Source: a bacterium
GTDB lineage: Bacteria; Spirochaetota; Leptospiria; Leptospirales; Leptonemataceae
Direction: 5' to 3'
Length of the DNA stretch: 64,000 nucleotides
Assembly: GCA_024742665.1 (NCBI GenBank)
Contig: JANSYA010000007.1
Location: forward strand, 293,739 to 357,738
A model generated the notes under the pieces. That model was given only the letters and a program-made list of their open reading frames with translations, was not told the origin of the DNA and did no database searches. Positions 16,473 through 24,802 of this stretch are shown here, piece after piece. The first letter of the stretch is position 1, and every line of letters starts with the position of its first letter. The translations under genes and the position numbers were made by a program.

Positions 16473-17920
16473 TGCTCAAAACCTTTTACCGTACCGGCCT
16501 GAACGTCCTTCCGGTCGTCCAACAGGCCGACCCTGTGGCCGTCCAACAGGCCGACCCTGTGGCCGTTCAACAGGCCGACCCTGGGACTGATTCAAGAGCC
16601 GATTCCGATCTGGAACTGCAGGGCTTCGCTCTGCGCTCCGAACTCGATCAGTTCATGGCCGATCTGGACCGGGCCCGGGGCGACTTTGGAGAAATCCCTC
16701 CGGAGATTCTCGTGCGGGACCGTGTGCCGCCGGCCGTCCTGACGGGATTGCAAAATCGCGGTGAAATTCCGGTCATCGATCTGCGGGGAGAGCAGCTCGC
16801 CAACTGGAGCGAGGCGCGTTTTCTCAAGGCCCTGGCGGTCTTTCGCGAAAAACACAATGTGCCCGCTCCGACCGGGGCGAGCGAGGGCCCCGGCTCTGAA
16901 CAGATTCCGGACGTGAGCGGCCGGAGCGCAAAATCGATGACTTTCTCCGGGGCAGGGGCGGCGAGCGGCGCCGCTTTCGAGGACGGGAGCGAAAACGCCG
17001 CCGGAGCGAGTCGCTGGCTGGGGGAAATCCTGCTTGCGGCCATACCGTACGCGCTCTTCGCCACGGACCTGCAGGGCAATACGCTGTTTTATAACGGCCG
17101 CTTTGAAGAGTCGATCCTGACCAAACGGGCCCTGAAGAATTCGATTCGCCTGGCTGAAAGCTTCTTTCTCGAACTGACCCGCACGCTGCTCGCCCGGTCC
17201 TTCGAAGAAGATCCCCTGCGCCGCCAGCGCAACGCCTTAACCACGTACCACGAAGAGTTAGAGACCCGGGTGCGCATTCAAAATCTGGAACAGGACGGCC
17301 GCATCCAGGGCTATCTGTATATTTTCCAGGAGCCGGGCGCGGGAGAATTATTTCACGAACTTGTGGACCGCGTGAATCGCGGGCAGGGCCTGGAGGACGT
17401 GATCGACGACGTCGAAGGTCGCTTCATATATTTGATGTTGGGCCGCCACGGACAGAACGTATCGCATACGGCGCGGGCGCTGAAGATCAAACGTTCCACT
17501 CTGCAAAATAAGATCAAGCGACTGCGCATTGACGAACGCTACAATCGTAAGATCGAAGGACCGGTGCGGCGACATCGCCGGACGGTGGCCGAAATTCTGG
17601 CGGAGCGGGAGTCACAGGAAACGACGCAGGCTCCGGCGGCTAAAAAACCGAAAGCCGTCGCGAAAAAGACCGTCAGGAAAACAGCCCAAAAGCCGGCTGT
17701 CAGAAAAACCGCCTCCAAAAAAGCCGCGAAGCAGGCCGGCAAACAGGCTTCGAAGAAGCTTGCAAATAAGCCGGCGAAGAAAACCGCACGAAAGGTATCG
17801 AAAAAAGCCGCCTCAAAAGCCGCCAAAAAGGTCGCCAAAAAAGCCGCGACCAGGACTCCGAAAAAAGCGCCGGGCAAGAGCTCTAAAAAAAAGCCGGCGA
17901 AAAAATCAGCCAGACGATAG
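16448..17920 (+). CDS. PAS-like / Fis-type HTH DNA-binding protein with histone-H1-like tail
   Basis: The product is up to 490 residues. A PAS-like domain lies at about 195-297 (IPYALFATDLQGNTLFYNGRF), and a Fis-family helix-turn-helix at about 310-370 (LGRHGQNVSHTARALKIKR followed by STLQNKIKRL), as in NtrC-type regulators but without an AAA domain. The last 100 residues are almost only Lys, Ala, Arg, Pro and Thr, with repeated KKAAK units, like bacterial histone-H1 homologues. The start is uncertain: GTG 16448 sits inside a hairpin, while ATG 16655 would drop a tandem-repeat region. It is probably a transcriptional or nucleoid protein binding DNA both specifically and through its tail. Confidence 0.8.
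   Translation: MAVPLLPRLLKTFYRTGLNVLPVVQQADPVAVQQADPVAVQQADPGTDSRADSDLELQGFALRSELDQFMADLDRARGDFGEIPPEILVRDRVPPAVLTGLQNRGEIPVIDLRGEQLANWSEARFLKALAVFREKHNVPAPTGASEGPGSEQIPDVSGRSAKSMTFSGAGAASGAAFEDGSENAAGASRWLGEILLAAIPYALFATDLQGNTLFYNGRFEESILTKRALKNSIRLAESFFLELTRTLLARSFEEDPLRRQRNALTTYHEELETRVRIQNLEQDGRIQGYLYIFQEPGAGELFHELVDRVNRGQGLEDVIDDVEGRFIYLMLGRHGQNVSHTARALKIKRSTLQNKIKRLRIDERYNRKIEGPVRRHRRTVAEILAERESQETTQAPAAKKPKAVAKKTVRKTAQKPAVRKTASKKAAKQAGKQASKKLANKPAKKTARKVSKKAASKAAKKVAKKAATRTPKKAPGKSSKKKPAKKSARR
16517..16582. repeat. 24-bp in-frame tandem repeat (2.75 copies)
   Basis: The unit GTCCAACAGGCCGACCCTGT plus GGCC occurs at 16517-16540 and 16541-16564, with a third, 18-base partial copy at 16565-16582 carrying one change (GTTC). 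It would encode VQQADPVA repeats at the N-terminus of the Fis-type protein if translation begins at or before this point. Such exact repeats are prone to slippage and copy-number variation. Confidence 0.85.
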
Positions 17921-17964
17921 CGGCGGCATTCGTTCCGCAACTATACCGGCGCGCCGCTCTGGAA

Positions 17965-19881
17965 CTATACAGGCGCGCCGTTCCGGCGCCGGGAGCTGCG
18001 CGCCAGGTGAGCATCCAGTCTCTTCGCGCGTTCGATTTGATCCGGCTCGCGCACGCGACGGATCAAATCGCGAATTCTCCCCGAATACACCGGCAGCGAA
18101 GCGTCATCGGCGAAGAGCACGACGCTTCCCCGCGTGATGCGTCCCGAGTCGTCGGCGGGCAATAGCTGAAAGCCGTGTCTGCGCAAGAGCCGCGCGAATT
18201 CGCCGGCCTGTAGCTCCGGAAAATTTCGATGGAGATCGCCGATGGTCGGGATCTGTTTTTTCGTGAAGTACGTATCTTCCAGCAGATGCAGGAGCTGCTT
18301 TTCGACGCCCGGGTCGGTCGGGCGCCTGCGAACCGTTTCAATTTCCAGCGGCGAGCGTCGAGATTGACGGCGACGGTTCCTGTCGGCCAGGGCGGCCTGG
18401 CGGGCGGCGGTTCGCGTGCGACTCATATTGCGGGGAGTGCGATGCAAGAACGACGGCAGATAAAACAGCCACCGCACCGGAGTGGGAATCGTGCCTTTCG
18501 TGGCGCGTCGCACGAGTTCCGCGTGCCGCCGCCGCAGATTCGGGGACTCCATCAATAGATCGAAGTGTTCGCTGTCGGCAATGATCGACGCCAGAGCCTG
18601 CAGGCGCCAGGTTTCGCAGTTCGGATCCAGGGATACGCTTTCCAGCAGGCGGCCCAGGTCTTCCGGTCTGCGGGAACAGAATACAAAGCAGGTGCCGGTT
18701 TCGGTTTCCCAGCGTTCGGATACGAGCGCCGGGTGATGGCGCAGCAGCGGCCAGATCGCCGGATGAATCGACTGCCGCGACTGCATGCTGAAAAAACGCA
18801 GCTGTTTGCTCCAATCATCGCTCTCTTTTTGCAGACCGCTCAAGAAATCCGCGACGAAGCGGGCGCAGTACTCCTGCCATTCTCGTTTTTGTAATTCCGC
18901 CGCTCGCGATCTCAATGCCAGCATGAAGCGGGCCGGCAGCTCAAGGCCCGCGCCGCTGGTTTGATTCCGGCCTTCGACGGCCGCCAGCACGGCCGTCGCG
19001 CGGCGAATGTCGTAATCCAATACCGGCCCTGAATAAGGTTTGCGGGCGTAGCTCTGCTCTTCTTTATGCAGAGCCGCCGCCTTAACTGCAAACTGCGCGT
19101 CCTGCTTCGCCAGAGCTTCCGCGGCCTTTTGCAAATAGGTCGCGCATACGCGAAAGCAGGGCAGAATTTGCGCGTCGTTCACCGGAATAAAACGATCCCC
19201 CGGCAGGAGCACGGCGGCGCCCTTCGCCCCGAGGCTGCTACGCAGACTGCTGAAGAATTCCTGAATCAGCCAATCGGGCGGCGCGAGTCCGTGCGTGTCG
19301 TTCTGCACGAAGGCGGCCCGGGTGCCTGCCGGCGAAAAGACGATCTCGCTCGCCGCAGTCTTTTGGTTTGGGCCGGGCGCTTCTAAGATACGATGCAGTT
19401 CTTCGGCCGCGTCTTTCGTAGAACCGGTCTGCCAGGCCAGAATGGTATTGACCGAAGCCTGCACCAGCTCTTCGAAAATATCGTGCAGCAGCGCAAGATT
19501 ATCAGTTCGGGCGAGCAGGTAGCGAACAGGCTGAAGCCCCTCCTGATCGCCGGATTTAGCCGTGGGTGTATAGCGATAGGCCGGGAATACGAAAATATGA
19601 CCGGAAGCGCGCAGCTCTTGAAGCAGCACGCGATAATCGAGAGAGCGCAGCGCCGCGGAATCCAGATCGAAGTCTTCGACCGAAGCCAGAGCGGTCGAAG
19701 TAATATTGCCGGGCTGCGTGCGTTCGCGAATATAATCGCAGGCGATCTTACGCGGTCGGTCCAGAAGCGGGCCGGGTTTCGCCCCGCCGTCCGGAATGAG
19801 CCTGTGAATGAATTGATTCGATTGCGCGCTGGCTTCCACAGTTCCGCACGATGCGTGGATGCGCCCAGGAGGCGCAATCAT
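17965..19881 (-). CDS. Large cytosolic protein of unknown family
   Basis: The protein has 638 residues and lacks a signal peptide or membrane segments. I recognise no catalytic motif. The N-terminal half contains Leu/Ala-rich helices (LALLHDIFEELVQASVNTIL) and the middle has SAGTRAAFVQ-like strands. Residues 475-525 are very basic (repeated Arg, RTRTAARQAALADRNRRR), suggesting nucleic-acid contact. The C-terminal 110 residues resemble a small winged-helix-like region (LHRNFPELQAGEFARLLRRHG). ATG 19881 is the only convincing start. It lies 87 bases after the ferredoxin gene on the same strand and converges on the Fis-type gene. Function is not assigned. Confidence 0.7.
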   Translation of the reverse strand: MIAPPGRIHASCGTVEASAQSNQFIHRLIPDGGAKPGPLLDRPRKIACDYIRERTQPGNITSTALASVEDFDLDSAALRSLDYRVLLQELRASGHIFVFPAYRYTPTAKSGDQEGLQPVRYLLARTDNLALLHDIFEELVQASVNTILAWQTGSTKDAAEELHRILEAPGPNQKTAASEIVFSPAGTRAAFVQNDTHGLAPPDWLIQEFFSSLRSSLGAKGAAVLLPGDRFIPVNDAQILPCFRVCATYLQKAAEALAKQDAQFAVKAAALHKEEQSYARKPYSGPVLDYDIRRATAVLAAVEGRNQTSGAGLELPARFMLALRSRAAELQKREWQEYCARFVADFLSGLQKESDDWSKQLRFFSMQSRQSIHPAIWPLLRHHPALVSERWETETGTCFVFCSRRPEDLGRLLESVSLDPNCETWRLQALASIIADSEHFDLLMESPNLRRRHAELVRRATKGTIPTPVRWLFYLPSFLHRTPRNMSRTRTAARQAALADRNRRRQSRRSPLEIETVRRRPTDPGVEKQLLHLLEDTYFTKKQIPTIGDLHRNFPELQAGEFARLLRRHGFQLLPADDSGRITRGSVVLFADDASLPVYSGRIRDLIRRVREPDQIERAKRLDAHLARSSRRRNGAPV

Positions 19882-19968
19882 AGAACGTTGGGAAATGTTG
19901 TCTTAGTATTAAAATTTGATTCGATTTTTCATGCGGCGGCCGGAATCCGCAGCGAGTCTTAATATGAT

Positions 19969-20346
19969 TCAGATTGATGTTTGCTGCTTCGCTTTGGGTT
20001 CTTTATGAGACCGAATCGAACAGTCCGAAGTGGGCGTCGCCCGACAGGCCAGAAAAACGCCGCGCGCCTCTTCGTCGGGATTCAGAGCTCCTGCATAGTG
20101 TCCGGCCCGGGCGATTGTGCCCGTCACCAGAACCGATTTACAGCGCCGGCAGTCGCCGAGCTTGCATAGATGCGGATAATCCACGCCGCGTTTGAGCAGT
20201 GCGTCGAGCAGCATCCAGCCTTCGCGGACTGCAATGGTGCGGATCACATCGTCAGGCTTTTGCCCGTCGCCGGCCGGAGCTCGCAGCACAGTCACCTGAT
20301 GTCTGCGCGGTCGAAACAAGGACCGCAGCTTCTTGCGCCAGAACAT
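19969..20346 (-). CDS. 2Fe-2S ferredoxin-like protein
   Basis: This is a plant-type [2Fe-2S] ferredoxin fold. The cluster ligands are visible as HLCKLGDCRRC (Cys-x4-Cys-x2-Cys) and a final Cys in FLACRA about 30 residues later. The preceding LLDALLKRGVDYPH matches the usual helix before the loop. ATG 20346 gives 125 residues with a short basic N-terminus (FWRKKLRSLFRPRR); an upstream ATG at 20385 would add 13 residues. It probably carries electrons for an oxygenase or reductase, but no partner reductase is adjacent. The basic N-terminus could bind a membrane. Confidence 0.85.
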   Translation of the reverse strand: MFWRKKLRSLFRPRRHQVTVLRAPAGDGQKPDDVIRTIAVREGWMLLDALLKRGVDYPHLCKLGDCRRCKSVLVTGTIARAGHYAGALNPDEEARGVFLACRATPTSDCSIRSHKEPKAKQQTSI

Positions 20347-20451
20347 AACGGTTTTATCGCGGACCCCGGCGTGCGGGACAATCAAAAAGTACTATGCAAA
20401 TGAAAATCGTCTGGTAGGAACCGAAGGCGAATCGTTGATCGGGGGGAGTGA

Positions 20452-21687
20452 ATGAATCAAAGGATACTGATTGGACTGGCCGGTGCGGCCATCGCGGCTT
20501 TATTGGTTGCGCTTATTTATATTCTGGGCGGCGGCTCCGACGGACCGTCGGATCAGGACATCGTTTCATCGCCTTCGGATCCTTCGAGGGATACTCCGCT
20601 CATGCCCGGCGAGGGCGATGAATCCGGCGACGCCGTTTTTATCGCTCCGAACGATCCGGTCGAGCGTCTGGAACGCTATCGCAAGTGGGCGGTCTTTCCG
20701 CCCTTCAGTCGTCCGCTGCACGCCGGACAGCGCGATTTGCTGGAACCCTTTAACGCCGCCCGGCCGGCGGTGGGCGTTGTCAAGACCCCCGCTGCCAATT
20801 GTACGACCGGAGCGGACGGAAAGCGCGATTGCGCGCAGCCGGCGGAAATCAGCGACGTGCAGTGCGATATGACGCCCGAAAGCACGATCTCGGTCGGCCG
20901 CGAGGATTTTCGAGTCACCGTAAGCTGCGTCGATCCCCGGGGGGAACGTCTGGCTCTGGACGATCTGCAGGCGAAGGTCTATCGCAAGCTGTTTCGGAAA
21001 ACCTACGGCAGTCTGCCGCCGGTCAGCATTAACGACCAGGGCGAAAGCGGCGACGCCTCCGCGAAAGATCGCATCTACACCGTTGTCGTACGTCCCACCG
21101 CTCAGGACTGGGGGCACATGTTCGTAGAAATCGACGCTCAGGTCGGGGACTTCCAGCACAATCAGCGGGCGAACTGGTACAGCACGCCCCACACCGTCGC
21201 TACAATCAACGGCGCAGCCGTGCGCGATTCGATCCAGGACGGCCATTTGAAGATCGCTGTGCCGCTGACGGTGCAGAAAGCCGGGTACTATGAAGTGCAG
21301 GCAAATTTACAGGAGCAGGGTGGCGAACAGCGTTTGATTGCGAGCGCCACCTGGGAAGGCGATCTCGAAGCAGGCAACCAGATCGTCGATTTGATCTACT
21401 GGGGCAAGATTCTGCACGATTCCGACGTGGACGGTCCCTATCTTGTGCGCAATCTCCGGGCGAAGCGCAACAACAGCCCGGTCAGCCCCTCGATGATTGC
21501 GAAGTCCCGCGCGGAAAACAAACCGGTGCCGATGGTCAATCATACCGAGCCGATGTGGGAATACGTGGCCCTGCCGGAGCAGGACATCGTGACCGGCGTC
21601 TATTCCGCCTCTCAGTTTTCCACGGCGGAGTGGTCTTCCGATGAGAAAGAGGCCCGGCTGAAGTTCCTGGAGTCGCAGGTTCGCTGA
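20452..21687 (+). CDS. Membrane-anchored 'choice-of-anchor X'-type protein
   Basis: The protein has 411 residues. An N-terminal uncleaved-looking anchor (GLAGAAIAALLVALIYILGG) is followed by an acidic Ser/Pro/Asp linker to about residue 65, and then an exported domain. Around residues 195-215, INDQGESGDASAKDRIYTV matches the calcium-binding-like 'DDGxxGDxxAGDGxYT' strand found in choice-of-anchor X and surface beta-sandwich proteins. Two Cys pairs (CTTGADGKRDC and DVQC...SC) may form disulphides. ATG 20452 has an excellent GGGGGGAG ribosome site 6-13 bases upstream. It probably faces the periplasm or envelope; its ligand is unknown. Confidence 0.8.
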   Translation: MNQRILIGLAGAAIAALLVALIYILGGGSDGPSDQDIVSSPSDPSRDTPLMPGEGDESGDAVFIAPNDPVERLERYRKWAVFPPFSRPLHAGQRDLLEPFNAARPAVGVVKTPAANCTTGADGKRDCAQPAEISDVQCDMTPESTISVGREDFRVTVSCVDPRGERLALDDLQAKVYRKLFRKTYGSLPPVSINDQGESGDASAKDRIYTVVVRPTAQDWGHMFVEIDAQVGDFQHNQRANWYSTPHTVATINGAAVRDSIQDGHLKIAVPLTVQKAGYYEVQANLQEQGGEQRLIASATWEGDLEAGNQIVDLIYWGKILHDSDVDGPYLVRNLRAKRNNSPVSPSMIAKSRAENKPVPMVNHTEPMWEYVALPEQDIVTGVYSASQFSTAEWSSDEKEARLKFLESQVR

Positions 21688-21718
21688 GTCGGAACGCTAA
21701 CAAAAGATTTACACGATT

Positions 21719-21756
21719 GGGCCCGCTGTTCCGGTATTTTTTCTTGCGGCGGGCCC
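21719..21756 (+). terminator. Probable terminator hairpin
   Basis: An 8-bp perfect stem GGGCCCGC (21719-21726) / GCGGGCCC (21749-21756) with a 22-base loop lies 32 bases after the 20452 gene. The loop holds six T residues and only a short TGTTCT follows, so termination may be weak. It also separates this gene from the promoter-like AT-rich leader (21775-21805) of the next gene. Confidence 0.45.
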
Positions 21757-21806
21757 TGTTCTATGGTAGTTTCCTGATAAATATAAAAAAATATTAGGAG
21801 TGTATC

Positions 21807-22709
21807 ATGCAGAATCAAATTCGTTCGGCGTTTATCGCCGGTCTTTCTTCTGTTCTTATTCTGGGACTTACGTCCGAAATTTCGGCGAATAAAACGCCGC
21901 CCCCGCCGCCGACTTCGACCCCCTCGAACGTCTACAACCTGCTCATTCACGGGCGGAGCGGTGACAACCACTGTGTTCCCGTGACGGGCACGAATACCGC
22001 CAACTACGACAAAGACGGCTACTGGGACGGCGCGAATCTGTCCGGCCTCAACAACGTTCGTTATATCGGCTTCGACGGCACCCGCAACGGCGGCGCTTAC
22101 AGCTGGGAATACTGCGGCGCTCAGCGCCAGATGCACGACGCGGTGCAGACCTTCTGTCGCAACGGCAACACGTGCAATATCTATACGCACTCCACCGGCG
22201 GTCTGGTCGCGGCGTACTATTTCTACAACAGCGGCGCTTCCGGCCTGAACATCCTGGACGTGCGTCTGATGGCGAACGCTTCCGGCGGTTCGGAACTGGC
22301 GGACTTCTCTTCCAGCTATCTGAGCTGGCTTGGTTTTGACACCCTGGGCGGCGAGCTGGACGAATCAGTCTCGACTTCCGGCGCGCGCTCCTGGAACCAC
22401 AACAGCACCGGCGGCCTGGTAATGGATCTGACCTCCGGCGAATCGTCCGACTACCTGGGCGTAACGAGCCCGCTCCTGCCCGGTGAAGACGACGGAGTTC
22501 TGGCCAACCACACTCTGTGCGGCGTAAACTCCGTTGCAACGGTCGATCGTTCCTGCCCGAACGGCAGCGGCACCTTTACGGAATCGTACAGCTGCGGATT
22601 CCTGTGGCTTTCCAGCTGCAACCGCACGCACTATCGCTGGTCGAACTACAACACCGTGCTGATGCGCTCCGGCGATACGCACAGCGACGCTAAAAACCAC
22701 TACCGTTAA
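21807..22709 (+). CDS. Secreted esterase/lipase-like protein (alpha/beta hydrolase)
   Basis: The protein has 300 residues. The signal peptide (AGLSSVLILGLTSEISA) ends near residue 27 and is followed by a Pro-rich spacer. LLIHGRSGDNH resembles the HG oxyanion region of lipases, and YTHSTGGLVAAYYF holds a nucleophile elbow (x-H-S-x-G-G) with Ser as likely nucleophile. GEDDGVL and a later His (LCGVNS or THSD region) would complete a triad. There are several Cys, so disulphides in the periplasm or outside are likely. ATG 21807 follows TTAGGAGTG with ideal spacing after an AT-rich leader, suggesting good expression. The substrate is unknown. Confidence 0.75.
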   Translation: MQNQIRSAFIAGLSSVLILGLTSEISANKTPPPPPTSTPSNVYNLLIHGRSGDNHCVPVTGTNTANYDKDGYWDGANLSGLNNVRYIGFDGTRNGGAYSWEYCGAQRQMHDAVQTFCRNGNTCNIYTHSTGGLVAAYYFYNSGASGLNILDVRLMANASGGSELADFSSSYLSWLGFDTLGGELDESVSTSGARSWNHNSTGGLVMDLTSGESSDYLGVTSPLLPGEDDGVLANHTLCGVNSVATVDRSCPNGSGTFTESYSCGFLWLSSCNRTHYRWSNYNTVLMRSGDTHSDAKNHYR

Positions 22710-22723
22710 GGGGCGGTTTTTAG
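22690..22723 (+). terminator. Terminator overlapping the esterase-like stop
   Basis: CTAAAAACC (22690-22698) pairs perfectly with GGTTTTTAG (22715-22723) around the TAA stop of the esterase-like gene. The A-run before and T-run after the GC centre make it usable on both strands. Confidence 0.6.
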
Positions 22724-23049
22724 ACTCCGTCGATCGATCTATTGGTTTCGCATTGAGCGAAGTTTGCGGGCCGCATTTCCGTAGACTTCGCGTGCGCGGG
22801 GAGACAGCAGCATCCAACCGAAACCGGCTTATGCAGATTTCGGAAATTGGAATCCCCCCGCGCTTTTTTGACTCGTATCCCGAGGTTTCGGACCGCGTGT
22901 CTCTTCTGTCCTGTGTGGACCGTTGAGGCTGATCGCGAGATTCGATTTTTCGAGCCGGAGCGTAAAGCTCCGGCTTTTTTGTTTCTGCGTTCGCGACGCG
23001 CCGGAAATTCGGCTGACATTGATTCCCGCGATGTCATACCGGTTTCACA
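22724..23049 (+). other. Gene-free leader holding a strong intrinsic terminator (small RNA or attenuator candidate)
   Basis: About 325 bases lie between the esterase-like and lipoprotein genes with no credible ORF. At 22953-22975 there is a perfect 9-bp stem AGCCGGAGC/GCTCCGGCT with loop GTAAA. The final T of the right arm begins a run of seven T (22975-22981), a textbook rho-independent terminator on the plus strand. Because nothing translated precedes it after the 22723 terminator, it probably ends a small RNA or controls read-through into the gene at 23050. No known riboswitch consensus was recognised. Confidence 0.6.
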
Positions 23050-24150
23050 ATGAACGGTCATGCGAACGAGAATCCGAGCGCCATCGGGGCAGCCTTACCG
23101 AAACGAATTCGGAAACTGCGCCATCTGTGTCTGCTGCTGGTTTTGATCATGTTCAGCGCCTGCCGCGTACTTTTCTCCCGCCCCGCTGAGAGCTGGCTCG
23201 ATCCTGGCTGGTGGAATTATACCACCGTCGTCGAAGTGCAGATGCGCTATGATACGCGAGTTTCCTGGAATCCGCTCAACCAGAGTTCGGTCAGTTCCGG
23301 ATTCGAAAGCCGGATCTATCTGCAGCCGGTGCGGAGCGCCGCGGGCCAGGCGCTGCCGGAATCTCGTGCACAGGCCTTCGAACTGTCACGCTATCCCGGC
23401 TGGACTCTGAACGGGTCCGTGTATGCGCTTTCGGATCGCATCGTACTCATTCGGGGTACGGGAGATTCGCAGGACCGGCCCGGCGGAGTGCACCGCGAAG
23501 TTTTTATTCAACCTCTGGCCGCGACGCCGGCCACTGCCGATGCAGATCAAACAGTCCTTGCCGATGGTGGGGCGGACCCGATGGTTCTGAAGCCTGCAGA
23601 CGGCGAGTATCTGCTGGCCGCCATTCCCGCGCCGGGTGAGGTCGATCTGCTGGCCGTTTTTTTGACGCGCTCGACGCTTGAGCAAAGGTACGGAGAGCTG
23701 CTGCTCGACGTGTATCGCTATCGCGGAGATGGCGCAATCCGCAAGGTCAGCCGTCGCAAGATTGCCTGGCAGGGAGACCCGGGTATGCCGGATGTCGCCT
23801 GGGCCCGGAGCGGGGATCGCATTTACATCAAGCGTCTGCGGGACATTGTCGAAACGACCGGCGACCTGACGCAAACCCCGGCGTCTTCCGGGGAAACCGG
23901 CCATCGCGTTGCTACCAGCTTTCCCGGCTGCTTTCGCGCGACGGATTCAGGCTCGCCCGTTTCCCTGGACGGCATGCTGTATGTTCCGGAGCCGGTCGGT
24001 TCGGCGGATTCCTCGCAGGAACCGACGGGGGACGAAGCGGCGGCCCGCACGACGCGCGGCTTTCGACTGGAGCCCGCTCCCGGCTGGCGGAACTTTGCGG
24101 ACGTTAGGCTGATTAGTGACTTCAATCGGATCGGATATGGCTGCAGGTAG
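23050..24150 (+). CDS. Lipoprotein of unknown function
   Basis: The protein has 366 residues. The N-terminal 20 residues are hydrophilic, then LRHLCLLLVLIMFSAC39 gives a lipobox, so the mature protein should be lipid-anchored by Lgt/LspA. The rest has alternating hydrophobic strands (VVEVQMRYDTRVSW and IYLQPVR), suggesting a beta-rich envelope domain, with no recognised motif. The start may be later than ATG 23050, since no good ribosome site is visible there. It overlaps the Rieske gene by 14 bases if that begins at 24137, indicating coupling. It lies downstream of the terminator-containing leader. Confidence 0.7.
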   Translation: MNGHANENPSAIGAALPKRIRKLRHLCLLLVLIMFSACRVLFSRPAESWLDPGWWNYTTVVEVQMRYDTRVSWNPLNQSSVSSGFESRIYLQPVRSAAGQALPESRAQAFELSRYPGWTLNGSVYALSDRIVLIRGTGDSQDRPGGVHREVFIQPLAATPATADADQTVLADGGADPMVLKPADGEYLLAAIPAPGEVDLLAVFLTRSTLEQRYGELLLDVYRYRGDGAIRKVSRRKIAWQGDPGMPDVAWARSGDRIYIKRLRDIVETTGDLTQTPASSGETGHRVATSFPGCFRATDSGSPVSLDGMLYVPEPVGSADSSQEPTGDEAAARTTRGFRLEPAPGWRNFADVRLISDFNRIGYGCR

Positions 24151-24688
24151 CGGCGAGGACGCGGCGCAGCGTGACGGCGCTGAAGGTTCGGACGGGCCCG
24201 CGCCTGGCACAGGGCGGCCATCCGCCGAAGATCCGGCATTCCCTTCGCGACCGCTGCCAGAGCGCAATCTCCCGGAGGCTTCCGGGAAGCACTGGGATTT
24301 CGGCCTGTCCCATCGCTATGAGCCGCCGCTGGACATTGCTCTGGAACGTCCACTGGTCGCCGGAGAATCCGTGGCCTTCGTTACGCGTTTGCCCCATCCC
24401 CCGAACGGGGACAAAGCGGACCAGGCCTTCTTTTACCGGCTGACCGACGGCAGAGTCGTGGGCTATTTCAATCGTTGCACGCATATCACGATTCCTCTGG
24501 ATTACGATGACGGGAAATTCCTCGATCCTCAGGGCTTTATTATGTGTCGGGTTCACGGTGCGCGCTATGAACTCGAAACGGGCCTGCGCTGCACGGGGCC
24601 GGCCACGACGAACCTCACCAGAATCCTGGTAGAAGAGATCGAGGATGGGCGGAGCCTCCGGATTACGGGCTGGGAAAAGATTCGCTGA
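24137..24688 (+). CDS. Rieske [2Fe-2S] domain protein
   Basis: The protein has 183 residues from ATG 24137; GTG 24116 is an alternative. The cluster motifs are RCTHITIPL (Cys-x-His) and, 21 residues on, CRVHGARYELETG (Cys-x2-His), the standard Rieske box. The first 60 residues are acidic, Pro- and Gly-rich and probably disordered. There is no signal peptide or membrane anchor, which argues against a bc1-type Rieske subunit and for a cytosolic ferredoxin-like or dioxygenase-type carrier. The start lies inside the upstream lipoprotein gene. No partner oxygenase is nearby. Confidence 0.88.
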   Translation: MAAGSGEDAAQRDGAEGSDGPAPGTGRPSAEDPAFPSRPLPERNLPEASGKHWDFGLSHRYEPPLDIALERPLVAGESVAFVTRLPHPPNGDKADQAFFYRLTDGRVVGYFNRCTHITIPLDYDDGKFLDPQGFIMCRVHGARYELETGLRCTGPATTNLTRILVEEIEDGRSLRITGWEKIR

Positions 24689-24802
24689 AACGCTTCGGGG
24701 ACGCCTGGCTGCTTCGCCGGGAGCCGCCGCCTTCGAAATTCTAAATGTGCTTGTTCTATTTGAGCGGGCAAACACTCTATCGCCGCAGGAGACCTTGCGA
24801 TT

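Noticed and set aside
17529..18137. Arg/Lys-rich 202-codon frame overlapping the H1-like tail
   Set aside because: Frame-shifted reading of the Lys/Ala tail codons; composition artefact.
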